A stretch of 64,000 nucleotides of DNA from an uncultured Flavobacteriaceae bacterium (GTDB lineage: Bacteria; Bacteroidota; Bacteroidia; Flavobacteriales; Flavobacteriaceae), in the NCBI GenBank assembly GCA_943788095.1, contig CALSOZ010000010.1, positions 1 to 64,000 of the forward strand. The letters run 5' to 3'. Position 1 is the stretch's first letter. The number at the start of each line of letters is the position of its first letter. The translations under genes were made by a program, and so were the position numbers. Shown here piece after piece: positions 56,134 through 64,000 of the stretch. A model generated the notes under the pieces. That model was not told where the DNA came from and ran no database searches. It saw only the letters and a list, made by a program, of their open reading frames with translations.

Positions 56134-57561
56134 ATGAATAACACTGCACAATCGGTTTGGGAAAATTGTCTAAACTTTATAAAAGACAACATTCAGCCAC
56201 AAGCCTACAAGACTTGGTTTGAACCAATTGCAGCTGTAAAACTTGACGATCATGCGCTAAGTATTCAAGTTCCTAGTAAATTTTTTTATGAATGGTTAGA
56301 AGAGCATTACGTGAAAATTTTAAAAGTAGCCCTCACAAAAGAGCTCGGCGCGAATGCTAAATTGGTGTACATCATTAAAATGGAAAACACCTATGGTAAT
56401 AAACAACCTTTTACCGAAAAAATCCCAAGCACGAATCGTTCCGCTGTATACGCTCAACAAGCTAACATTCCTTTAAAAAATAAAAATCCAGAATTAAAAA
56501 ACCCATTTGTAATTCCTGGTATTAGAAATGTTAAAATTGAATCCCAACTGAATCCAACATATACGTTTGAGAACTTCTTAGAAGGCGACTCAAACAGATT
56601 GGCAAGAAACGCAAGTATTGCAGTGGCTAATAAGCCTGGAGGCACTTCTTTTAACCCGCTTCTCATTTTTGGTGGGGTTGGCTTAGGGAAAACGCACTTA
56701 GCGCATGCTATAGGCGTTGATATCAAAGATAAGTATCCTGAAAAAACGGTGTTATACATCTCTGCTGAAAAATTCACACAACAATATATTGAGTCGGTTA
56801 AAAAGAATAATCGTAATGATTTTATTCATTTTTATCAAATTATAGATGTATTAATCATCGATGATGTGCAATTTCTTTCAGGAAAATCAGGAACTCAGGA
56901 TGTGTTTTTTCATATTTTTAATCACTTGCACCAAAACGGGAAACAAGTTATTTTAACAAGTGACAAGGCCCCTGTAGACATGCAAGATATTGAACAACGT
57001 TTATTGTCTCGATTTAAATGGGGATTATCTGCAGAACTTCAAAATCCAGATTTCGAAACACGTGTCTCTATTGTAAAAAATAAACTTTACAGAGATGGTG
57101 TTGAAATGCCGGAAGAAATTATTGAATATTTAGCCAAACACATTACGTCAAATGTGCGTGAGTTAGAAGGCGCTATCATTTCATTAATAGCACAATCATC
57201 CTTCAATAAAAAAGAAATCACACTTTCGTTAGCAAAGGAAATTGTTGAGAAATTCGTAAAAAACACTAAACGAGAAGTATCGATCGATTACATACAAAAA
57301 GTTGTGTCGGATTACTTTCAAATGGATGTGGATACACTTCAATCCAAAACAAGAAAACGACACATTGTCCAGGCAAGACAATTGGCAATGTTTTTTGCCA
57401 AAAAATTCACGAAAGCGTCTTTGGCTAGTATTGGCTCTCAAATTGGTAAACGCGATCATGCCACTGTTTTACATGCTTGCAAAACAGTTAATAACCTTTC
57501 TACCACAGACAAACAATTTAGAAAGTACGTTGAGGATTTGACCAAAAAATTATCGGTCTAA
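56134..57561 (+). CDS. dnaA: Chromosomal replication initiator protein DnaA
   Basis: A 475-residue initiator. The N-terminal domain I starts QSVWENCLNFIKDN, the AAA+ domain has Walker A GGVGLGKTHLAHA and Walker B VLIIDDVQF, and the C-terminal DNA-binding helix-turn-helix is KRDHATVLHACKTV. The 190 bp upstream are AT-rich but show no TTATCCACA-type DnaA boxes, and dnaN, recF or gyrB do not follow, so the origin is not demonstrably here. Confidence 0.96.
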   Translation: MNNTAQSVWENCLNFIKDNIQPQAYKTWFEPIAAVKLDDHALSIQVPSKFFYEWLEEHYVKILKVALTKELGANAKLVYIIKMENTYGNKQPFTEKIPSTNRSAVYAQQANIPLKNKNPELKNPFVIPGIRNVKIESQLNPTYTFENFLEGDSNRLARNASIAVANKPGGTSFNPLLIFGGVGLGKTHLAHAIGVDIKDKYPEKTVLYISAEKFTQQYIESVKKNNRNDFIHFYQIIDVLIIDDVQFLSGKSGTQDVFFHIFNHLHQNGKQVILTSDKAPVDMQDIEQRLLSRFKWGLSAELQNPDFETRVSIVKNKLYRDGVEMPEEIIEYLAKHITSNVRELEGAIISLIAQSSFNKKEITLSLAKEIVEKFVKNTKREVSIDYIQKVVSDYFQMDVDTLQSKTRKRHIVQARQLAMFFAKKFTKASLASIGSQIGKRDHATVLHACKTVNNLSTTDKQFRKYVEDLTKKLSV

Positions 57562-57637
57562 ACACTCCTTCTGATTATTTTTTTATAGATTGTTTAGGGT
57601 ATTTTATTCGCTAACAAATCACTAAAACCTATATAAA

Positions 57638-58345
57638 ATGACTGGTAAATTATACTTAATTCCAACTGGCTTAGGCGATAATGCCCCATTAGAAATTCTT
57701 CCTATTTCTATAAAAAAAGTAATAGAAAGTATCGACACCTATATTGTAGAAAACGAAAAAGCGGCTCGTAAGTTTATCAAATCTGTGAGTTCGAGTAAAT
57801 CGCAAGGAAGTTTGAACCTCTTCAGTTTAAATAAGTTTACTGATCCCTTAGAAATTCCATCGTTTTTAGAGGAATGCTTAGCTGGCAACTCCGTTGGTTT
57901 ATTGTCAGACGCAGGTTGTCCAGGGGTCGCAGATCCGGGAGCAGAAGTTGTGAAAATAGCGCATGAACAACATATAAAAGTGATTCCTTTGGTGGGCCCT
58001 TCCTCTATATTGTTAGCAATGATGAGCTCTGGAATGAATGGTCAAAACTTTGCTTTTAATGGCTATTTACCAATCGATAAAGGCGAACGAAAATCAAAAA
58101 TAAAACAACTAGAGAAACGTTCTTTTGAAGAAAGTCAATCGCAGTTATTTATCGAAACGCCTTATCGAAACAATAGTATTTTAGAAGATTTATGTACACA
58201 CTTACATGCTGAGACCCGAATTTGTGTTGCTTGTGATTTGACCCTAGCTTCAGAATATATAAAAACTCAAACGGCAAAAGACTGGAAGCATTCAAAATTA
58301 GATTTCCATAAACGACCTGCTATTTTTATTATTCAAAAAGACTAA
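57638..58345 (+). CDS. RsmI-like SAM-dependent methyltransferase
   Basis: A 235-residue tetrapyrrole-methylase-fold protein similar to RsmI, the 16S rRNA C1402 ribose methyltransferase. Visible segments are IPTGLGDNAP, SDAGCPGVADPGA, VPLVGPSS-like VIPLVGPSSIL and IETPYRNN. It is shorter than E. coli RsmI, as usual for the Bacteroidota group, which may have another target. Its TAA is interlocked with the TAG of the lysozyme-like gene. Confidence 0.88.
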   Translation: MTGKLYLIPTGLGDNAPLEILPISIKKVIESIDTYIVENEKAARKFIKSVSSSKSQGSLNLFSLNKFTDPLEIPSFLEECLAGNSVGLLSDAGCPGVADPGAEVVKIAHEQHIKVIPLVGPSSILLAMMSSGMNGQNFAFNGYLPIDKGERKSKIKQLEKRSFEESQSQLFIETPYRNNSILEDLCTHLHAETRICVACDLTLASEYIKTQTAKDWKHSKLDFHKRPAIFIIQKD

Positions 58346-58980
58346 GGCTCACTTATTTTTGGAGTTCGATGTGGAGAAACAAAAGACATGTCATACCCTG
58401 AAAATTTATACATATACGACGGGATATCGGTACCAAAAGTGTCCGAAACATCAAAAGCGCCGTAAGTTCTTAAATAGCGTTTGACACTCCCTGGACCTGC
58501 TAAATGAGCTGCTGCTAAAATTCCAGATTCCGTAATGAGGATGCCATCCATTACATGGCCTTCATAACATTCGATATATCGCCTTAAAATCCATTTATTC
58601 CTTTTTGTATTTGCTAGAAACACGCGTTCCTGAAGTTCGGGGTTATTTATGAAATTTGATGGATTATGAATCCCTAAAACATCTAAGGTAGATACTCCAA
58701 ATTGATATTTACCTAAATAGCCAAGTGTGTTTACAGTATCGTATTTGCCTTGAGATTCTTTAAAAGCGATCGCTTCTTTAAACCCAATATACGAGTTGTT
58801 TAAAAATGGAATCCCTGATTTAAAAACATCAATATCATTTTCTAAAACCGTATAATGAAGAATCTCATCATGAAGTCTGTACTCTTGGTAGTTTAATGGT
58901 GGAGGAGAAGAAAACGCATATAACAAACCTAAAACTAAGGAAAGCAATGCTATAAAATAAAACGAATATTTATAATTCAT
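58342..58980 (-). CDS. Lysozyme-like (lytic transglycosylase-fold) protein
   Basis: A 212-residue protein with an N-terminal signal or membrane segment (about 6-23). The core AIAFKESQGKYDTVNTLGYLGKYQFG resembles SLT-type transglycosylases (split here as KESQGKY and LGKYQFG, with the Glu as candidate acid). The C-terminal AAAHLAGPGSVKRYL also fits this fold. It would cut peptidoglycan in the periplasm; enzymatic type is inferred. It lies 84 bp downstream of mltG on the same strand. Confidence 0.75.
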   Translation of the reverse strand: MNYKYSFYFIALLSLVLGLLYAFSSPPPLNYQEYRLHDEILHYTVLENDIDVFKSGIPFLNNSYIGFKEAIAFKESQGKYDTVNTLGYLGKYQFGVSTLDVLGIHNPSNFINNPELQERVFLANTKRNKWILRRYIECYEGHVMDGILITESGILAAAHLAGPGSVKRYLRTYGAFDVSDTFGTDIPSYMYKFSGYDMSFVSPHRTPKISEP

Positions 58981-59064
58981 GTCTATTTTGTTTATGATCC
59001 AAGTTTAAATTAAAACACTGTAAATATACGAATAATTGCAAATGATAGTAGTCAACTAGGTACG

Positions 59065-60108
59065 CTAATTTCGAATCCCTTGACGGTTCAGATAAGCTTG
59101 ATAGCGTTTGGCATTTTGATGGTGACCACTTAAAGTTTTAGCAAACCGATGAAACCCTAGATTTTCGGCATCGGCAGCAAAATAAAAATAGGAATGGCGT
59201 TCGTAGTTCAAAACGGCTTCAATTGCCGTTAGGTCAGGCATCGCAATTAGTCCCGGAGGCAAGCCTTTGTACAGATACGTATTATAGGGAGATTTGATTT
59301 TTTTATGAGTATTCAGAACACGTTTGATGACCTTATTTTTATAGGCTGGCAACTGATACGCCGCATATTTAAGCGTTGGATCTGCTTGTAGGGGCCAAGC
59401 ATTGTTTAAACGATTAATATACACCCCGGCGATGCGCGGTTGTTCTGCGGCTTGCTTGGACTCTTCATGAACAATCGACGCAAGTGCCATGACTTCATGG
59501 GGCGTAAGCCCTAATAATTGTGCTTTCTCTAAACGGCTTGAATTCCAAAACCGATTGTAAGCTTTCAACATTCGATTTCTGAAAGTTGTGGCAGAGGTAT
59601 TCCAGAAAAATTCATAGCTATCTGGCAAATACATCTCTAACGCATTTGCTTCGGTAAACCCATGAGATTTTAAAAATTCTTTATCTGTAAATGCCGCAAT
59701 TAAGTCGGTACTATCTGCTTCAATTTGGTTTGAAATTCTAGCCGCTAATTCGGCAAGTGAGTGCTGATTATTAAAGGTAATTTTTACAGGTAAATTCTGA
59801 CTACGAATGGAATTAATAATATCATTATTTGTCATCCCTTTTGTAATACGAAAGCGGCCCGGTTTCACATTGGTGACGTATTTTTTTTGTTTGGCCAAGG
59901 TCTCAAAGGATTCAATATCTTTAAGAAGTGGTTCTAAGTCTGAGCGTACCTCAGCAAAAGTGGCATTGGACCCTATAAAAATATAGGCCTCTTTAGAATT
60001 GAAATTCGTGTTAGGCACTAGCATTACTGAGTAAATAAAATAGGAAAAAATCCCGGCACCAATCAGGCCAATTAAGACGATGGCTATTGCAATTTTTTTA
60101 AAGTACAT
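59065..60108 (-). CDS. mltG: Endolytic transglycosylase MltG
   Basis: A 347-residue YceG-family enzyme with one N-terminal membrane helix (about 7-29). A LysM-like subdomain (about 45-110) precedes the catalytic domain. The catalytic glutamate region is VHEESKQAAEQPRIAGVYINRL (key residues HEE, then IAGVYINR), and QADPTLKYA and NTYLYKGLPPGLIAMP follow. It terminates nascent glycan strands. It overlaps the GNAT gene by 11 bp and is coupled with dapF in one envelope-building operon. Confidence 0.95.
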   Translation of the reverse strand: MYFKKIAIAIVLIGLIGAGIFSYFIYSVMLVPNTNFNSKEAYIFIGSNATFAEVRSDLEPLLKDIESFETLAKQKKYVTNVKPGRFRITKGMTNNDIINSIRSQNLPVKITFNNQHSLAELAARISNQIEADSTDLIAAFTDKEFLKSHGFTEANALEMYLPDSYEFFWNTSATTFRNRMLKAYNRFWNSSRLEKAQLLGLTPHEVMALASIVHEESKQAAEQPRIAGVYINRLNNAWPLQADPTLKYAAYQLPAYKNKVIKRVLNTHKKIKSPYNTYLYKGLPPGLIAMPDLTAIEAVLNYERHSYFYFAADAENLGFHRFAKTLSGHHQNAKRYQAYLNRQGIRN

Positions 60109-60628
60109 GGTTCATCAATTGAAATAAATATTCGTTTTTGTAGCGACCCTTAAAGAATCGCCAGTCTTTTTTGAGTCCAACTTTTTCAAACCCAATCGAT
60201 TCAAATAAGCGAATGCTTGCGTCATTATCTTCTAAAACATTGCTATACACTTGGTGAAGCCCTAAGTCATTAAAACTATACTGAATCAACAAGGAAAGTG
60301 CTTCTTTTCCAAATCCATTTCTGCGGTGCGAATTTAATATCACGATACTAACGCCAGCCCGTTTATTTTCAGAATCCAACTCAAAAAGATCTATAAATCC
60401 TATCGGTTGCTCATTGGTTTTGGAAGTAATTACCAAACGTAATTGTTTGATTTTTTGTGGGTTTTTTTGGGCAGTCTCTAAATACTTTTGCAGAATATCT
60501 TTAGAAAACGGGGTTTTAGTTTGACTTAATTCCCAAAGAGATTCGTCATTTTCAATGGTATATAAAAACGTTAAATCCTTAAACTCTAATTCTCTCAAAA
60601 TCACTAAATCGCCTTGCAATGTTACCAT
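60098..60628 (-). CDS. GNAT family N-acetyltransferase, RimJ/RimL type
   Basis: A 176-residue acetyltransferase with the RimJ-like start (LVILRELEFKDLTFLY), acetyl-CoA loop HRRNGFGKEAL and the C-terminal DNDASIRLFESIGFEKVG. The substrate is unknown. It overlaps dapF by 7 bp and mltG by 11 bp. Confidence 0.88.
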   Translation of the reverse strand: MVTLQGDLVILRELEFKDLTFLYTIENDESLWELSQTKTPFSKDILQKYLETAQKNPQKIKQLRLVITSKTNEQPIGFIDLFELDSENKRAGVSIVILNSHRRNGFGKEALSLLIQYSFNDLGLHQVYSNVLEDNDASIRLFESIGFEKVGLKKDWRFFKGRYKNEYLFQLMNHVL

Positions 60629-61401
60629 TCAATTTCAGCTTTAAAAACTTGCTTCGCAGGCCCACACAACCAAACCTCTGAATAGGACTCCAAGAGTGGA
60701 TTAAAACGAACTTTCAGAACGCCGCCTTGAGTTTGTAAGTTTATAGCATTTGAAGTTGTTTGTTTGGAATGAAACATGGCAATCGCAACCGCTGTAGCCC
60801 CAGTCCCACAGGACAAGGTTTCGGCCTCTACTCCACGCTCGTAAGTACGAATGGCAAATGTATCTTCATTAATTTTTTCAGCAAAATTAACGTTCACTCC
60901 ATTTGATTTAAACGGCTCACTATACCGAATTTTAGCTCCTTCAACATTCATGTCAATGGTTTCTAAATCGGACTTAAGTGCCACATAATGTGGGGAACCT
61001 GTATTTAAAAGATGGTCGTTTTCATTAGATGAAATCGTTGAAACGTCCTGCATTTTGAGCTCAATATGTTCAGAATCAATGATGGCCAAATGAGGGCCAT
61101 CAATCGCTAAAAAACGAGTATCTCTATTTATAATTCCTAAAAAATCAGCAAAAGCAACAATACATCGACCGCCATTTCCACACATAGTACTTTCATTCCC
61201 ATCGGCATTGAAATACACCATTTTAAAATCATAACCGGGTTCAGATTCCAAAAGAATCAGACCGTCGGCGCCAATACCAATACGGCGGCTACACAAGTGT
61301 GCTATGAGTTGAGAATCGTTTTTGTCAAAAGCCTCCAAACGATTATCAATCATCACAAAATCGTTCCCTGTTCCTTGATATTTATAAAATGTATGTATCA
61401 T
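60622..61401 (-). CDS. dapF: Diaminopimelate epimerase
   Basis: A 259-residue enzyme converting LL- to meso-diaminopimelate for peptidoglycan and lysine. The two catalytic cysteines are C74 in MCGNGGRC and C198 in LSCGTGATA. The start KYQGTGNDFVMID is typical. It begins the dapF-GNAT-mltG operon, divergent from the DegQ gene. Confidence 0.95.
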   Translation of the reverse strand: MIHTFYKYQGTGNDFVMIDNRLEAFDKNDSQLIAHLCSRRIGIGADGLILLESEPGYDFKMVYFNADGNESTMCGNGGRCIVAFADFLGIINRDTRFLAIDGPHLAIIDSEHIELKMQDVSTISSNENDHLLNTGSPHYVALKSDLETIDMNVEGAKIRYSEPFKSNGVNVNFAEKINEDTFAIRTYERGVEAETLSCGTGATAVAIAMFHSKQTTSNAINLQTQGGVLKVRFNPLLESYSEVWLCGPAKQVFKAEIEW

Positions 61402-61525
61402 ATATGAAACAAATATAAGAATATTAAACCATAAATGAAGCTGTTAAAAAGGCGTTAAAATTGAGTTTTGAAATCAATAAAAAACTAATTTTAGTGTTAT
61501 AGTAAATATATTAAATCCTAAAATC

Positions 61526-62923
61526 ATGAAAAAAATTCTCACATTAGTCTGTGTTTCTGCTTTAGGTGGAGCATTAACACTTGGAGCTTACAAACAATTT
61601 TTTGAAAATCCTTCGTCAAACTATGTTTCTGAATATCAAAAACCTAATCTGGCGATCCCTGTAAGTTTAAATTCTAATTTAAAAGGAGGTACCAATGTAG
61701 ATTTCACAACCGCCGCTGAAGAAACAGTCCATTCGGTTGTGCATGTTAAAAACACAACCGTAAGTCAAAGCTATACTAGTTTTGAAGATTTATTTTTTGG
61801 AAGACCTCAACAACGCCAACAAATTGGTACAGGCTCTGGTGTTATTATTTCACCTGACGGGTACATCATTACAAATAATCATGTGATAGAAGGTGCCGAA
61901 TCTATGGAAATCACTACAAATGACAATAAAACCTACGATGCCAAACTTATTGGTACTGACCCCAATACCGATATTGCTTTATTAAAAATTGAGGCCGATG
62001 AACCCTTAAATTACACCACTTTTGGCGATAGTAATACCGCAAGAATTGGAGAATGGGTGTTAGCAGTTGGCAATCCGTTTAACCTGACTTCTACCGTGAC
62101 TGCAGGCATCATTAGTGCAAAATCTAGAGATTTGTCTGGACAAAACACCCAATCGTTTATCCAAACGGACGCTGCGGTAAACCCTGGAAATTCTGGCGGT
62201 GCCTTGGTAAATATTAATGGAGAATTAATCGGAATTAATACCGCAATCTCTTCCCAAACAGGGTCCTATATTGGATACTCATTTGCTGTTCCGAGTAATA
62301 TTGCACGAAAGGTGGTTGAAGATTTAATGGAGTATGGAAATGTCCAAAATGGAATCTTGGGGGTTATTGGAGGCGAATTAAATAGTAAAAACTCCGAAGA
62401 ATTTGGCGTCGAGCAAACCGAAGGATTTTTTGTAAGTGATGTTCAAAAAGGAACGGGAGCCGACAAAGCAGGCATCAAAAAAGGGGACATCATTCAACAA
62501 CTAGACGGCGTGAAAATTTCTAAATTTTCAGATTTAAAGGGGTTTCTAAACACCAAAAGTCCTGAGGATCAAGTGGAAGTTGTCATTCTTAGAGATAATG
62601 AACAAAAAACAATACTAGTCACTCTAGAAAAATTGACGACTATTGAGATTCCTATTATTGGAACACTTAGAGAACCGACTAAAAAAGAACTTGAACGTCT
62701 TGATGCTGACTACGGATTAGAACTATTAACTTTGTCCGATTTGCATCGTGAAGATTGGGAATCTGATGGAATTTCAGAAGGAAGTATTGTCACTGCGATC
62801 AATAATATAAAAATTAAATCAATTACTGATGCTCAGAGAGCAATAGACAACTATTCTAATAAAGTGTTACGAATGTCTATCATCAAAAATAATGGGGAAA
62901 CCGTCGTTTACAGATTCAGATAA
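61526..62923 (+). CDS. degQ: HtrA/DegQ-type serine protease
   Basis: A 465-residue periplasmic protease and chaperone. A signal or anchor segment (about 1-22) is followed by a trypsin-like domain with triad H119 (TNNHVIEGA), D149 (NTDIALLKI) and S223 (NPGNSGGALV), and two PDZ domains (about 265-365 and 385-465). It degrades misfolded envelope proteins. A TAATTTTAG motif about 35 bp upstream could be its -7 promoter box. A hairpin terminator follows. Confidence 0.95.
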   Translation: MKKILTLVCVSALGGALTLGAYKQFFENPSSNYVSEYQKPNLAIPVSLNSNLKGGTNVDFTTAAEETVHSVVHVKNTTVSQSYTSFEDLFFGRPQQRQQIGTGSGVIISPDGYIITNNHVIEGAESMEITTNDNKTYDAKLIGTDPNTDIALLKIEADEPLNYTTFGDSNTARIGEWVLAVGNPFNLTSTVTAGIISAKSRDLSGQNTQSFIQTDAAVNPGNSGGALVNINGELIGINTAISSQTGSYIGYSFAVPSNIARKVVEDLMEYGNVQNGILGVIGGELNSKNSEEFGVEQTEGFFVSDVQKGTGADKAGIKKGDIIQQLDGVKISKFSDLKGFLNTKSPEDQVEVVILRDNEQKTILVTLEKLTTIEIPIIGTLREPTKKELERLDADYGLELLTLSDLHREDWESDGISEGSIVTAINNIKIKSITDAQRAIDNYSNKVLRMSIIKNNGETVVYRFR

Positions 62924-62944
62924 GGCGTTCGATTATTGCGTTTT

Positions 62945-62984
62945 AAAGTCCACCTTTCGAAAATGAATGGTGGACTTTTTTATT
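62945..62984 (+). terminator. Hairpin terminator after degQ
   Basis: AAAGTCCACC pairs with GGTGGACTTT (10 bp) around a 14-nt loop, followed by a T-rich tail. Confidence 0.88.
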
Positions 62985-63015
62985 TAAAATAATGACGAAA
63001 ACGTTTGAAATCTCT

Positions 63016-63023
63016 TATTTTTG
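63016..63023 (+). promoter_or_regulatory. Bacteroidota -7 promoter element of gap
   Basis: TATTTTTG is a perfect TAnnTTTG match 26 bp before the gap ATG and downstream of the degQ terminator. No TTG was found at normal -33 spacing. Confidence 0.5.
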
Positions 63024-63049
63024 CAACAAACATTTTAAACCCAAAATAA

Positions 63050-64000
63050 ATGTCAACAAAACCTACCTACGATTCCGAAATTTCATTTCAGTCTGACCGT
63101 CGAAAAGCGGCGGTCGAATTCATTAAAATTGTGAGCGATTTATGGTATGACTCTTCTATTGAATTGGTTTTATTTAAAAATCAGTTAATGGATCAGAATG
63201 TGAGTGAAATTCTAAAGCTTCACGAATATGCCGGCGAATTTGTCAATAAACCCATTTCTATTTTTGATTCGGTAGAAATGGCGCAAGGCATTAAATTATT
63301 AAAGCTACCAGCCTCAAAGTTAGACATCGGTAAACTAACCTTTGAATACCACACAAAAGAAGTCTCCCTAAACAGTACTTCAACCTTTCTATCACAAAAA
63401 TTAAAAGCGGCAAAACATCAACCTGAAATGCAGCCCAAAGACGTGGTGCTCTATGGATTTGGACGGATTGGACGATTGGTCGCACGCGAACTGATGGAGA
63501 AATCAGGAAGCGGAAGTCAATTACGACTTCGAGCCATTGTGACTCGTGGTCAAATAACACCTTCTGTTTTAGAAAAACGAGCCGCCTTGTTACGAAGCGA
63601 TTCTGTTCATGGCGATTTTCAAGGAACCGTTCGGATCGATACAAAATTGAAAGCATTAATCATTAACGGCATGACCGTTTATATCATATCGGCATCCAAA
63701 CCCGAAGCAATTGATTACACCATTTACGGGATAAATGATGCTTTGGTGATTGACAACACAGGGTGTTTCGGGATCAAGAAGCCCTGCAAAGACATCTGAG
63801 TGCAAAGGGAGCTAAAAAAGTCTTATTAACAGCTCCTGGTAAACACATTCCAAATATTGTGCACGGGGTAAACCATTTAGAACACTCGCCAGATTCGGTC
63901 GATATTTTCTCTGCAGCATCTTGTACTACCAATGCCATCACCCCTATTTTAAAAGTGATTGAAGATGCTTTAGGAATTGTCCATGGCCATCTAGAAACCA
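63050..64000 (+). CDS. gap: Glyceraldehyde-3-phosphate dehydrogenase, long form, frameshifted and partial
   Basis: The long Bacteroidota GAPDH carries about 130 extra N-terminal residues before the NAD-binding start (GFGRIGRLVAREL at 136). The frame from 63050 reaches DNTG at about residue 237 and then goes out of frame. Adding one G in the GGG at 63761-63763 restores VFRDQEALQRHLSAKGAKKV. The continuation holds the catalytic cysteine in SAASCTTNAI and runs off the window end. Unshifted, the frame stops at 63799. The homopolymer position points to a sequencing error in this glycolytic or gluconeogenic enzyme. Confidence 0.9.

Overview
The window is chromosomal DNA from a member of the Bacteroidota, almost certainly a marine-type Flavobacteriaceae. 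Grounds: AT-rich sequence, tightly packed genes without Shine-Dalgarno sites, TAnnTTTG-type -7 promoter motifs, a type IX secretion (T9SS) C-terminal sorting domain, Bacteroidota-specific families (DUF4835, DUF5686, DUF6913, RprXY-like two-component pair, the long form of GAPDH) and the flavobacterial order bamD-rpoZ-coaBC-DUF4835-recN. Most of it is core genome. I see no prophage, complete insertion sequence, CRISPR array or rRNA operon.

Layout. 1-4142 (minus) is the edge of a polysaccharide-utilisation locus: a frameshifted, partial secreted glycan-binding lipoprotein and a 1045-residue clan GH-A glycosidase fused to an outer-membrane-barrel-like C-terminus, with three tandem 10-bp repeats upstream. 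4.7-5.1 kb holds tRNA-Pro(TGG) and tRNA-Ser(GCT). 5.2-24.6 kb carries a 7TM-HD phosphodiesterase, thiolase, NlpC/P60 hydrolase, a TPR protein, gyrA (frameshifted), clpC, hutH, a TlpA-like lipoprotein, a truncated ytxJ abutting a truncated clpB, smpB and a DUF5686 protein. 24.6-27 kb has pcm and a small decaying cluster of secreted or outer-membrane genes. 27.1-34 kb is a plus-strand run: oxidoreductase, hydroxyacyl-CoA dehydrogenase, DUF1015, YggS, exonuclease/GIY-YIG fusion, ion channel, miaA. 34-46.5 kb is mainly minus strand: rprY/rprX-like pair, coaE, YbbR protein, glycosyltransferase, fabI, recN, DUF4835, coaBC, rpoZ, bamD, dapA, DUF6913. 46.6-48.2 kb encodes a 5'-nucleotidase split over two genes. 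48.25-49.38 kb is non-coding and full of REP-like hairpins. 49.4-64 kb holds ligA, prmC, two GNATs, an LEA-like lipoprotein, ribD, a HAD hydrolase, a YigZ/IMPACT protein, a thioesterase, dnaA, an RsmI-like methyltransferase, a lysozyme-like protein, mltG, dapF, an HtrA/DegQ protease and the start of gap.

How the genes fit together: envelope and peptidoglycan functions recur (bamD, mltG, dapA, dapF, NlpC/P60, lysozyme-like, DegQ, YbbR), with protein quality control (clpC, clpB, smpB, pcm), cofactor synthesis (coaBC, coaE, ribD) and replication or repair (dnaA, gyrA, ligA, recN).

Quality warning. Three genes (lipoprotein at 1-993, gyrA, gap) need a single-base shift to read through. A T9SS-cargo gene and an OMP gene carry in-frame stops, and ytxJ/clpB look like two gene ends joined by a deletion. 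Either this is a draft, strain-mixed or single-cell assembly with residual errors, or several of these genes are really broken. The shifts in gyrA and gap, both expected to be essential, favour errors. I found no convincing new multi-gene system. The best leads are the glycosidase-barrel fusion with its phased repeats, the REP-like doublet with compensatory stem changes, and the non-ATG starts of ribD and the exonuclease.
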